Source of the DNA: Ixodes scapularis
Lineage: Eukaryota > Arthropoda > Arachnida > Ixodida > Ixodidae
Reading direction: 5' to 3'
Length of the DNA: 64,000 nucleotides
Assembly (NCBI RefSeq): GCF_016920785.2
Contig: NW_024609837.1
Coordinates: 28,261,033 to 28,325,032, forward strand
Part shown: positions 34,931 to 46,669 of the stretch, piece by piece
Layout of the letters: the number at the start of each line of letters is the position of its first letter
Numbering within the stretch: the stretch's first letter is position 1
Program-made: the position numbers and the translations under genes
Notes under the pieces: model-generated
The model's input: only the letters and a program-made list of their open reading frames with translations
Told to the model about the DNA's origin: nothing
Databases searched by the model: none

Positions 34931-35599
34931 CCACACACAAAATCAGTTTCGCCGCTAAATGTAGCGGGGAAGTCGATTTGGCGTAAGAGCCACGCGTACG
35001 CCAATTAAGCCGGCGTTTGCCCACACCGGCTGGGGACACTGCGCTTGCTCAGAAACCAGCATTTGCGTGAGAGGAAGCGTCTGCGCAGTACCGACAGCAG
35101 CGCCACCACAGCGGTGGCGTGACGTCAGAGAGTAGAGTCACTGACAACTGCAGGATATGGTGAGCTCCGAACGTCCCGTACACGTTTGCAAGTGCAGCCT
35201 CAGTGCGCCGCCATCTTGCTCGATTGGGGTGCCCCGAGGCCGTACGTTGCAAACGTGTATATATGCTATCGTTGAACAGTCAATGATATAGCGACATTTA
35301 GTGATAAGGGACATTTCAACCAATCACGAAGCGAGAAACATGAACACAATAGGCCGCGCCATGTGCTTCGTAGCTGGCAGTGGCTATATAGTTTTTGTAC
35401 ACTCCGTGACCTTCCATTTCGTAAACTTTTTTTAATTATTTTCTTTTTACCAGATATTTGCATTTGAAAATCTAAAAACAAGATTTTAACGATTAAATAT
35501 TTTTTTAAAAAAAGAATTGGCAGCGACTATCACCTTCAAACTTCTATAATGCGTGGAATGCCTTATGGGGATGCGGTGAGTGAATTGGTGTGTCCCGTG

Positions 35600-35985
35600 A
35601 CATATATTTTCCCGCTAAATTTAGCGGGGAACTGAATAGTTGTATAGATCACGTGAAGCTATAATTCACGTGACGTTGATTTCCCCTGCCAAATTTAGCG
35701 GGGAAACTGAATTGGTGTCTGAGGTAACGAGACGAGAATTTTCCCGCTAATTTTAGCGGGTAACTGCATTGGTGTACAGGTCACGTGACGTTCATTTCCC
35801 GCTAAATTTAGCGGGCAAATTGAATTGACGTATTGGCCAGAAGACGTGAATTTTCCCACTAAATTTAGGGGGGAAACTGAGGTGACGTAAAGGTCACGTG
35901 CCGTCAATTCCCCCAAGGTATATAGGTTACGTGGCGTCACGTGGTGCCACATTCCTCCGCTAAATTTAGCGGAAAATGCAAGGAC
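35600..35985. repeat. about 56-bp minisatellite with palindromic core
   Basis: About seven units alternate the palindrome CCCGCTAAATTTAGCGGG (clear at 35611, 35743, 35798; decayed at 35685, 35854, 35909, 35956) with GGTCACGTGACGT segments. One isolated relative (GCCGCTAAATGTAGCGGGG) lies at 34951. No ORF. Confidence 0.85.
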
Positions 35986-36947
35986 GAGCCGACGGACGGA
36001 CGGGTGGACAAAGTTGTGGGATTAAAGTAGCGTTAAAAACCATTTCTTGCTTTAAAAATTAAAAAAAAGTATGATTTCAATTGGAAACATTTTGGGCGTT
36101 ATGAAAAATCACTACAACTGCCCACTTTGCAAAAATATACGGCACGCGCAGTACCTTACGATGTTCCAAAAAAAACACTCAATTTGGTGAGGGTGAAAGC
36201 TGGTAAATTAACTCCACAGCGAAAAATTCCAAACTAGAAATAGATCTTTAAAAAAAACGGACATGCACACGATCACCGTCTCACATTTTTTAGCGATGAA
36301 TATGAGCTGTGCTTTATTTTTCTATTTTCAGTTTTTGGTTGTGTATGGTAAACTCAAACGCGTTCTTAATTTACTCATTTTTTTAATAAGCGTTTTTTTT
36401 GTTTTTTTTTTGCGGTTTTTCTTTTTGTAGCCACAGAGCGCAATTATGGCCTCGCCTACCTGGTAGGAAAGAAGGAAGTGTGCCGCGAGCCGGTGAAATC
36501 GACGAAAACTCCCTATTAGGAAGTTTCGAAAATCGTTATGGCCGTCCCGCTACGGTCACCGCAACCCGCTACGGTACCCTGAACTCTACCGTCAAGGCCA
36601 TTGGCGCCCAGGCGCAGTTTCGGCTTCTTCGTTGCGGAGGGCTTAGCGGTGGGGAAAATGCGGTCTACAAAAACTTCCCAATATAAGCCTTGACCATTGG
36701 GATCTCCTTCGCCATGCCAAGAATGCGTGGCTGCAAACATTAGTTGCGCGTTTCGGCTACGGGGATCATGGCCGCTGGCGCCAAGATGCCGCTCCGTCCA
36801 AAATTCCATCCAAATGTAGGCTTGTTTGTTTTTATGTTTCTTTTAACTTTTGAATGGTGTAAATTACTCCAAGTGTCATATATCTATTTAAAGTGGACGA
36901 ATTTTGTGATTTTTCGCGATGCCTAAATTTCCTAACCGAGGCCATAT

Positions 36948-37011
36948 ATTATTTATTTATTTTATTTATTTTATTTATTTTATTTATTTTATTTATTTTA
37001 TTTATTTTATT

Positions 37012-37070
<59 letters not shown>

Positions 37071-37072
37071 TT
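36948..37072. repeat. (ATTT)n/(ATTTT)n microsatellite
   Basis: About 125 bp of ATTT units mixed with ATTTT. The leucine/tyrosine/isoleucine-rich open frames here are artefacts. Confidence 0.97.
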
Positions 37073-37464
37073 GTGCATACCCTCAAGCGCCGAAGCATTG
37101 TAGAGGGGAGGGGCAAAGCAAGCAAAAATAAAACAAACTGACAAAACAAAAAAAAAATCGGTAAGAAATTCAAATATCAAAAATACACTGCGATTGGCAA
37201 AAGCAGTAAGCAATATCTGTTACGAACAAAATAAAATGACTCATGTTGGCTCATCAAACAGAAATGTAAACAAAGATTGGCGAAAAAGAAAATAATCGAG
37301 TATAATTGCGATATCTGCTGGAAGGTGGTTCCAGTCGTTTGATGTATTATTAGTTTAGGTTTACTCACTAATAAGCTAATTATACTCAAAAATACTTATT
37401 ATCCTAATTACCTCTATTGTAATTCATTTTTCAATAGGCTCTTTGAGAAAAAAATCATATGGCA

Positions 37465-37707
37465 TTACCCTTTTTTCTTCTGTGCGATGCGTAGCTTTTC
37501 CAGGAACGATTTGGCCAACCATTCCGTGAAACTCATCACATAGTAGCAACTTATCACGCTGCAAAGTAACGCTTCGGCACTCGATCCTGTGTTGTACCTA
37601 AACCAGATGAAAAAAATTAATCCTGTGAGAAGCTCAGCGACGCCACATCGAAATGCGGTAAATATTCGTGAAGGAATTTTCATCGTTTTCTCTATGACAC
37701 TGAATCG
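37465..37707 (-). other. candidate terminal exon of a membrane protein
   Basis: On the minus strand an ATG at 37683 (MKIPSRIF...) leads to 72 codons ending in KKKG-stop. Two hydrophobic segments, around ELLTGLIFFIWF and LLCSVISCYYVMSF, would span a membrane. The -KKKG end would fit a KKXX-type ER retrieval signal. An acceptor-like TTCAG precedes the frame at about 37704. Upstream the frame runs into the C20 tract, so the start is uncertain. I do not recognise the family. Confidence 0.3.
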
Positions 37708-37725
37708 GGTTGTTTCCAGTGTTAT

Positions 37726-37745
37726 CCCCCCCCCCCCCCCCCCCC
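37726..37745. repeat. poly-C tract (20 C)
   Basis: Uninterrupted C20 followed by TTCCC. Another run, C14, lies at 40090-40103. Confidence 0.95.
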
Positions 37746-40700
37746 TTCCCATAATGAGAAATAAGATAATTTCTCAAACTCAGCAGCGTACGTGCTTTTT
37801 GATTTTGCATCGTTCAGTTCCCAACTTGACACGAAAGCGCTATGTGCGCTTGGAGAAAAACAGAACAAAAAGTGAGATATTTTAAGCATTATTTTGAACG
37901 AGGAACAGTTATCATTAGTGTCAAAAATAAAACAAACAAAAAAATAAAGGAAAAAGAACCCCACCCGAGAAAGGGGGACGTAGGGTTGCCCCGTCGTCTG
38001 CAGGAGGGTTCTGGCTTTCGTCAAATCGGCAATGAGGGAATTTCGTGCTTTACTTTTATTTTTGTGTTTTGGTGCACCAAACCCCTATCGGGTTCAACTG
38101 TATCCTTGAATGCAGCGAGTTTTCTTGTTTAATAATGTTTGTTATCAACATTCACCCCTCTAAAACCGAATACACTTCCCATAAGATCTGCAATATTACG
38201 CATCGGGTACGCTTGCCCTGATAACCGAATGGAATAACATGTAAAAAAAAAGAGAGAGAAGAATGCAGAAAGTATAAAAAAGAAGCCTTTTGTGTTGTTT
38301 TGTGTTTTGGATGTATGAGTTTTTTTGTTTTGTTTTTTTCTGACTTTTACTTAAATTTGATACGTTTCTAAGATTCGGGAACAAACTATAAATATAATAA
38401 ATAAGGAAGAGTTTCTCGGATATCACGTAAAAGTGGCTTCTATACTTACATGTATTCAGGTTCCAGAACCCTGGAAACATATAAAACCCATTTACGTCCT
38501 TGTAAATATACAGTTATATCATTTTGACTTTAGTAACTGATGTAATTTGCTAACATATCTCGCTAAGTTCTGTCTTTATTCGTCCCTCGTAAACTATCAA
38601 GATGCGTGAACATTAAAAAGTTGCTTTCATTTATTATTTTTTTTAGAAACGTGCGGCGTTCGGTTTATTATGGTGCATATATCTATTTTGGGGTAATTGA
38701 ACAATTGAATATCATGTTCTGTCACGCCGTCTATGGTCGAGTTATTGCTTAGAAATAATTCTGCAAAAGGTTTTTTTTTCCGTTATTATTAATAGTGATT
38801 ATCTATGCCCGATTACTAAACCTTGACATATAATCGGCGAATTAACCGACCAGAAAGGGTTAACATCATTACCGTTAATAAAGTTGAGAAGCTTAAAGGA
38901 CAACTCCACTCAGATTACATTAAAAAGAAAAATGTCCGATACTCATTTAGGTGGACATAACACGATAACAGTCAGGGGTGTTGGAAAAGATGGACCTGTG
39001 AAACGTTACGAAACAGGTATTAATATGACGTTATCAGCTCCTTTAGCGGGTCGCCGACATACCGCACGCACGCAACTCTACGATTGCAACATCACGTATT
39101 AAAGTTATGGAAAACCATCTGCTTCTTGTTTTATCTGCGTTGTTCTGTGTGTCTAAGCTTATGATTTTATGTGGTTCCCGCATTTCTTTTAGCGGTGTCG
39201 ACGTAATTGCAAACCCTGGACGTAATTTCCGCTATTAGTTTGAAGTGCAGGCTGGAAACGCTTGTCGTTCTTCAATTGACTAGTGCACGGTGGTTTGATC
39301 TGTACTTTCCGGGCCCAGCTTAGAGACCAGAGCGAGGCTTATGTTTCCTGTTTATCGGCGGTAGCAGCTTTCAATGTTCAATAAGGGTTTTGTTAGAGTC
39401 TTTTGCCGGGAGAGCATACAAAAATATTATGATTTTCTATCGAACACAGCTCTACCTCAGTGCTGGAAATGACTCTGACCTTTGCGCTGATGCACAACCA
39501 AGAAGAAAAGTAAATGAAGTCACAGTGGCAGCAGCCATTCATGAAGGTACTGTACGTAATTTAACCTTGTTTAGAACAAACTTTTACCAATTTATTAATA
39601 ACCGAGCCAGAGTTTCTTCCGAAACGTTGGGATCTACTAGTAAAAGGTTGACTAGAGTTTCGTACTTGTTCCTTAGAGAGCCGAAAAAGGAGCTACAAAT
39701 TTTAACAACCTACTACGCTTAATCCAAAACTTGCGCTTGCATATGGCATTTCTAAGATTTAATAAGACCCGACAAAATTATAAGAATACAATTTTAACTG
39801 ACGTGGACACAAAAAATGCGCTATTACGATTCGACACTGTCCGTTTTCAAGTACCAGAAATACGAACACAATAGGGGGCCGATGGAGGAATATTTTGCTT
39901 CGTGCACATTTATGGCTCATTTAATCTATCGTTTTTCGCCTCTTCAGCTATTTTACTTCCAGAGACAGGAGTGTTGCACAAAAACGTAGTAAAACAAGAA
40001 GAACAAAAAAAAATAAAGAGACGGCAGTGGCAACAAGATAACGTGATCGAGGTTTGACGGAGCAAATGGAAGGACAGGCTGCCTTCACTCCCCCCCCCCC
40101 CCCTCCCTCTCCCCCCGACCCCTTCTCATTTTCTACGGCGTCTTCTTATGTTTTGTTTTGTTTTCTCGCGCCAGCAGAATGTGTTTCTCCGCCACTTCCC
40201 TTTTTTTGATGGAGAGCACTCCGAACAGAGACAAAGTAGTGCGCTCCTCCGCTGTCGAAAAGAGTGCGCAACCGCACCAGCTGCGCGTAGAGAGAAAGGG
40301 TGAAACTTCCGTCACACGTGTGCAGTAGATTACGCGGAGTCGTAGCCAGTCAAGGAAGAGGAGAGAGGCAGGTCATCGTTAGAAAAGAAGTACCCTCCAA
40401 AATGGCTCTGAGGCCGATTTGGCCTCTTACTGTAGGCCCTGATTGATGCCCGGATGACGACTAAGAAGGTCCAATGAACGCTCTCCAAACCTTTTTATTT
40501 ATTTATTTTTGTGTGATCATTTTTATCGTATGGTGTTGTGTTTTCTTCGGAAAAGACTCGAAGAAAATGCCGTCGCGGAGGGAGACGATAGTGCAAAGCC
40601 AGACACAACGCAAACAACCAATCGCCGCCAATTTTTTTTTTTTTGTTAATTTTGTTACTACTAATATGCTGTCGTCAGAGTTAGTAGTGTGTTGGAATGT

Positions 40701-42541
40701 GAAAATTATAGGCACCAATTTACGAGGCAACCGTCTGGAGCTTGTAAAGAACCCCTCTGAGTAAAAATGAAACAAAACAAAAAATCGCCGACGGAGTGCT
40801 TCCGCTAACATTGTTAGACAGTCATAGTTGTCAATCTCTCGGCGATTGCTAATCTTGAATTCGTGACGGTAGAATCGCGAGGGAATCTGAGGTAGACTTA
40901 AATAAATATTGTGCTAGACGAGTAAACGCGTCTAAGAGTAAAAATGTATTGTTCTGAGCTTGCGAACAAATTTAGAATAAAAAAGAAAAACAGGGACGTG
41001 GACGTCAGAAGCTAGAATCCTCTTTAACGATACGCTCACTTCTTGAAACATCTCGATAGCGTTAGCTAAAACTTTGTGATATTTTAGCTATTCTTTTTTG
41101 CCCCCTCAAACCTCTTGCGCTCACTTTGCTCGCACCATCACCCAGCCGTGCAATTGCAACAAAAGGTAATGTCATCAATTTTTACTACTGCCGCTACCAG
41201 CTTTGAAAAAATGCGAGAGAAAAAAAAAATAAAATGCAAACACGTGGAATGTTGGCTTCTTCGAAGCAGTCGGTATACAATGTAATATCTTATTTTTTGC
41301 GCCCAAGTATGAATCCTAAAGCGCTGTATTGTGTTGAAAGTTCAGGTTACACACAACAACAACAAATACGTCCCGGTAATCATGTGAATATCTATAATTT
41401 TTCAACGGCCAAAACGTACGCACGACATTTGCCAGATCGTTCTTGAATTCCGTTCTTTATTTCTCTGGAAGCATCGGTAGAGTCGAATTTAGAGCGGACC
41501 TCAATTCTTAGACAGACGTCGATTTATAATTCACAAAGTTAATGTAAAAAGTTACATGTCGAGGGAAATTTCGAGGGCTTCGTCAGCAAAACGTGAACGG
41601 TGGACTAGTCGTACTGCCAGAGCCACATAGCAAGAAGAGAGTCACCTACCGCATCGGGCGTACAGCGCCCCCTATACGTGTATATAGCGCTGGCAAAGTG
41701 GAAGGGCAAAGGTTCTCGTGTTACAACGTACAAAATACCGTTGGTTTTGTACTCCGTGTCGTCAAATCATTTCGCAAATATATTATTTAGCTGCAACTTT
41801 CTTCAAACGTCTAGTTCAGCGACCACGATAGCCTGGCTAAATTTCGAAATGCGACTTTATCATTAAGATCCCGCATTTTTCCGAACTTAGCTCTCTAGCA
41901 AAGTTATTTTAAAAGTAACTTTGTTTAGGGCAGGCGAAAAATGAACATTAAGTTCCTAAACAAACTGTAAAATGTAAAAAAAAAAGATTTCAATTTTATT
42001 TGCTGAGGAAGTGAATCAGTTTGAATCGGTGTCCTTAACGTTTATTTGCTTCAAAGATGATTATGGTGAAACAAAATGTGGCATTTTCTTCACGCCATGC
42101 TTCCCAGCCCCCCTATTCATTTATACTTATTATTTACCCTTGTAAAGGAGTGCGTTTAAAAAGAGAGCTATACATAAGGGAACACGGAGCCAGACATCTC
42201 AAATGAAACTTTAAATCATGCTAAATGTACATAGCTCTTCAAACAGCAGATATGTGTTCCTATTGGCAGAGCATACAAGGTCAAAAATTAATAGACAAAA
42301 CTTTGATACGTGCGCCCTAACATGAACCGCACATTTGAAAATCAAGTTCGCAACGTATCCCGAACCACAACCGTGACATCTGCATACGTAGCAAGCATTA
42401 ATTGTGGTAGGACGTAAATTTTCCTAGTTGAATTGGCACAGCAAAAATTTTAAATGTGAACGTTATCTGTGTTGCAACTGTCGGACGAAACATTAACCGT
42501 CCTTCCTCCCCTCGCGTGTATTCTACACCGCGAGTACGGAC
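37746..42541. other. unassigned stretch
   Basis: No supportable gene. It includes a C14 tract (40090-40103), a TTAAAGGACAACTCC repeat-like start at 38894, and a CAGCGCCCCCTAT motif at 41663-41675. Open frames at 38884-39102 and 39390-39722 show no domain. Confidence 0.4.
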
Positions 42542-42549
42542 CACAGATT

Positions 42550-42776
42550 CAGGGGCGGATCCAAGGGGTGGGGGGGGGGGGGGCGACGAGGGCGGCCGCC
42601 CCCCCCCCCCCCCCCCCCCCCCCCAAACGAAGTCGACTCCCTTCCCCCCTTCTCGGATGGCAATTTGACATGGGTGGACCCGCTGGTGCACAATAAACCC
42701 CCAATGGGAGAATAGTATCCTTACAAATTTTCCGCCCCCCCCCCCCCCCCCAAACGGAGTTCTGGATCCGCCCCTG
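42550..42776. mobile_element. hAT-type MITE with G/C homopolymers
   Basis: The termini CAGGGGCGGATCCA and TGGATCCGCCCCTG are perfect inverted repeats. The flanking octamers CACAGATT (42542-42549) and CACAAATT (42777-42784) differ at one base. The interior holds G14 (42570-42583), C26 (42599-42624) and C17 (42735-42751). Nonautonomous. Confidence 0.92.
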
Positions 42777-42789
42777 CACAAATTCCCAT

Positions 42790-43760
42790 AGATAGTTTTG
42801 AAGGTTCAACATTTTATTAAGGAATATACTTCCATGAAACTTGAGAAAATAACGCGTAGTTGAAAACCAATCATAAATCAGACGACTTCGTACAAAACTA
42901 AATTGTTGAGCTTTTTTTATTTTTTATGGTGTTTAATTTTTATACATTTATTTATTTGCCTTTTTATTGTGAGGGTGGATAATCGCAGTTACAATATATT
43001 TAAAACAGAAATAAGTACTCCCATTGCGAAGGTTTTCAGTACACTACAATCGGTGTGTTAAACTAGAACAAATACACACTAATAAAACTTCCGTCTAAAC
43101 CCTATTCTCTATTTTCTTTTTTTTTTCTTTATGAATGTGCAGGTGTACATTTCGAGTTTGACCGTTTTGAGCCTGTCCAACGTGTACAAAATAAGGCTGA
43201 GTAGTCGTCGATGTCATTACTTATTTTTGAGTACAGAATTCGTAGATCTGGAATGAAATAAGAATTGCAATTGGCCATTCTATAACTACCTAAATATTTA
43301 AAAAAAAAGGTATATCGGCAATACCTTTTTGCGATGTCTTTTTGTTCTTTCTTCTTTTTTTTTTTTTTTTTTTTGTAACCTAGAAAATTTGTCAAATACA
43401 TGCATTCGTTTTTGTTTGTTTGTTTGTTTTTTTTTTTTTTTTTTTTGCATGGGCGAAGAGTTTGTAGTACAGCGACGACACTTTACCAGGAGGAAGGCTT
43501 CAGCCCAAGATATCAGAGGAATCCAAAGCTAGTCATTTTATGACGACTTTATTTTTACTGGAATAACACCGTCCTTATGAATGGCGATAGGATGGCGATA
43601 ACTCACAATACGCGCGCGTTCATTCTAGCATGCTTTGGGGAATGCATTTTATGTGCGCCGTTGGACTACTATTGCCATCTATGAGGAGCGGTGTGAAGTA
43701 GCCCGTTTACACCTGTTATCGACAGAAGGCGCTGCTAATAAAATACGATTCTAAGGCCAC
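42790..43760. other. unassigned AT-rich stretch
   Basis: T runs of about 20 lie near 43355 and 43430. No gene is seen. Confidence 0.4.
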
Positions 43761-43764
43761 GCCG

Positions 43765-44560
43765 CCACGCGCCACGAGCCGGGTGCTCCGCCACCATTCT
43801 CTTCCAAGGGCTGTTCATTTCAGTGCTGTGTTGCCATTTGCTTCCAAGGGCCGCTCGAGACAAAGTCACAATAATGGTTGGCTGTACTTGAAAGCGTGCA
43901 TTTTATCAAGAGACTTTACTCAGGATTCAAACCCATTTGATGAAGGCGTTCTTTACAAGTACCGCCAACCATTATTGTGGAAACGCGCAAGACACGTACC
44001 ACGAGCGGGTTCTCCGCCGCCGTTCGCTTAGTAATAATTGGGGTTGTGTTGATATTTATACACCGTGTATAGGTGGTCAGCCATTTCAAAGTTGCGACGA
44101 GTCACTCGCTGTAGATGAGCAATTTAGCCAGTGCAGTACAACCGCTAGCCTGGGGTCGTGGTGCAAGACCGCACGCCGGTACGACGCTCATCCGCCATTC
44201 GCTTCCAAGGTACACTCCATCAAAACGGCCGCTCATTTCAGTGCTGTGTCACGATTTGCTTCCAAGGGCTCCTTGGACGGGCGAATTTGACGCTACTTGC
44301 AGGACAAACGCACACACGACGGTCGAGGGTCTTTACTCAGGATTTGTCAATGATCTGGTCAATGGCTGTCTTCACCCTGGAAGAGGTGCTAGTATCGAGG
44401 CACTTTACTACGAATTAAGCCCTTGATAAAAGTTACACTGGGCGTTTCTTACAAGTACCGATAACAACAATTGTTGTGCGAACGCGCGAGACACGTACCG
44501 CGAGCTAATGCTGCGCCGGCATTCGTTTTCTAGGGCCGCTCATTTCGGTAGAGTGTAATT
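43765..44560 (+). repeat. imperfect tandem repeat, 400-500 bp units
   Basis: Two to three degenerate units share CCATTC(T/G)CTTCCAAGG (43794, 44194), CTCATTTCAGTGCTGTGT, TTTACTCAGGATT (43915, 44332), TTACAAGTACCG and AACGCGC(A/G)AGACACGTACC (43982, 44481). The unit between has the 44109-44155 dispersed motif. The open frames across it do not resemble known proteins. Confidence 0.65.
44109..44155 (+). repeat. dispersed repeat C, copy 2
   Basis: The TGTAGATGAG(C/A)AATTTAGCCA segment and the following GCAGTACAACCGCTAGCCTGG match 57761-57809 and, reversed, 14508-14557. Confidence 0.7.
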
Positions 44561-44893
44561 TCGGTAACCGGACTGAAGTTTTGTGGCCAAAACCTCACCC
44601 ATTTTTTCACCCTACAAATTCTCACCTGTTTTTGTTTTTTTGTTTTTTTTACTACCCAGGCAAAAGTTTACACCGGAATATAACATAAACGAAATACAAA
44701 ATAAATAAACCTGCGAATACACAAAATATATCTGTTTTATATCTTGAAGGTTTGGGTATTGAGTCTCTTGAACCAGTGCAAGTGCGACGACTACTTTAGA
44801 TAGCATTAAAACAATAGACTTTTCGCTAAATTACCCAGGTATCAAAGATAATGCTGGGAACTTAGGTGCAAGCGCTTCACGCGCTTGAATCCT

Positions 44894-45075
44894 TATACAA
44901 AAGATTCGAAGTAAATAGCCAAAATAAAGACTTTCTGGAACGGGCGTGCGAAGTGCCATTTGTTTCAGATTCTTGCTTTTGAAGAGTTGCAGTTGTTGAC
45001 GCCAGCACGCGCAACGTGTTTGCTGTACCTACGTTCCCGGCATTCTTTTTGGTGCTTGTGTAATTGGGCAAAAGG
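44894..45075 (+). repeat. dispersed repeat D, copy 2
   Basis: Aligns to 16136-16310 from AAAAGATTCGAAGTAAATA onwards. It is followed by TTGGCTAGTTGGTCC, a near match to the TTGGGCTAGTTGGT tick repeat word that also occurs near 57633. Confidence 0.6.
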
Positions 45076-45079
45076 TCTA

Positions 45080-46224
45080 TTGGGTTTTGGCTAGTTGGTC
45101 CACACTAAATAAAATATTTTAATATAAATCATGCTTCTAAAAAGACGAATAAATGTACTCTAAAAAAAAAAGGTGTATTCTTACACCCTTTGTCCCATAT
45201 AAGACACCCCAAAAATTCAGTTCGACGTACAGCGCGATCTGACGTCGATCTGACGGTGCTAAATTTCACGAGAGGCTTGATAGCCGTGTGGTACAACTTA
45301 TTAAAATAGTTTATGTACGTGTTACTCACTACAAAATATATAATCGGGATTTTCTTGGCTTTACTGCAAAACCTCAGTGTTTTCTTTCTGTGAGCTTTGA
45401 TTCGTACTTTAGTTATTTATGAGTTATCGCACCGTCATCAAGCTCCTCGTAAAATTTGGGGCAGTCTGTTCGACAATAGTGCGCTGTATGTGGAACTGAA
45501 GTTTTGGGGGGCATTATATGGGTTTGGGGGGGAAGGAAGGGAAAGAAAGCATTATATAAAAGTTGTTGTTTTTTTTTGTTTTTTTTTTTATAGTGTAGCG
45601 CTTTTTGTATACGACTGAGACGTGCACCGGCTCAACCTGTACCGGAGGATAAATGATAATATAGAGAAATCGTAACCAATATCTAAATACTATTAGAGCT
45701 AGTAAGAACATCCTTTCTGCGGCACGCGCAACGTTTTCGGGTGTCTATGCTCAATGGCCCTCTCTTGAGCGACTAACCGGGTCTCAGATAGCAGGTTAGG
45801 AATGTCAAATTGTTATTACCAATATTAAGTGAAAGTAAAACGATCGTTTCATATCTCTTTGAATGTAATCTAGAAACTTTTCGTTTGCAATTGTCCTATG
45901 ACAATCCACAGTCGAATTAACTTTTATATGCTACCAAATAAATGTACCAACCTTTAAAACCAAGTGCGGACTAGTCCGGCGTTTCGGACGTACTCGAACA
46001 CAAAAGCGTGTATGAGTACTTTTTTTTTTGTACAGAATTCTAGGCTACGATTTGATTAAACAAGTATACAGGCGCATCGCGACAGTTCTCGGCCGGCTTT
46101 TATTTTAATATTGAACTCAGAATTAGCGACCGTGCATAAGACGAGCGCACTCGAATTATCAACGTCTGCCATCAGGCGTACCGTTGTAGCGCCCGTTTGC
46201 ATCCTTCACGAAGCAACAAAATCG
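45080..46224. other. unassigned stretch
   Basis: No gene is supported; T and A runs only. Confidence 0.4.
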
Positions 46225-46227
46225 CGA

Positions 46228-46590
46228 CTCCAACTGTCTATAGGTGGCGCCACTCGCTTTCCAAAATGGCGGTTGTAGTGAGGGTCGAAGATGCGTGGGC
46301 TTTCTTACCAGTTGCTCGGCCCTGTCTAGTGTGCTGGCTTCACTGACCGACACAAATTTTTCCCGCTTTTACGAGTAAGCTAATGTACTATACGCGAAGG
46401 TCACAGCTCTTTATTCTGAGAACAAAACCGCCGTTTAGCTTAATATTTACGCTGCGGTGCATATTTTAGTTTAGGAACGAAACCGATGCTAACTTGTATT
46501 TTGGATTTAATTTCTCGGTATGGAGTATTCATTTTGGTTTCTCTTCTACCTAAAGAAGTGCCTCACAGCGTAATCATTTCGCTAAAAAAA
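46228..46590 (+). repeat. dispersed repeat E, copy 1 (promoter-like start)
   Basis: Aligns along about 360 bp to 63648-64000. It begins with AGGTGGCGCCAC (46242-46253) and ATGGCGGTTGTAGTGAGGGT. The frame after that ATG stops after 27 codons, while the other copy continues for 31; both begin MAV(V/I)VRV. It ends where the LINE sequence starts. Confidence 0.7.
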
Positions 46591-46669
46591 AGAAAAGAAA
46601 TCGGCGCTTATATTTGTGTGTTCCTAACGGTTTTTTTTTTTTTTTTTACTAGGATAAAGACTATGTCAC

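Noticed and set aside
42398..42781. Glycine/proline-rich open frames
   Set aside because: They are translations of G and C homopolymers inside the hAT MITE.
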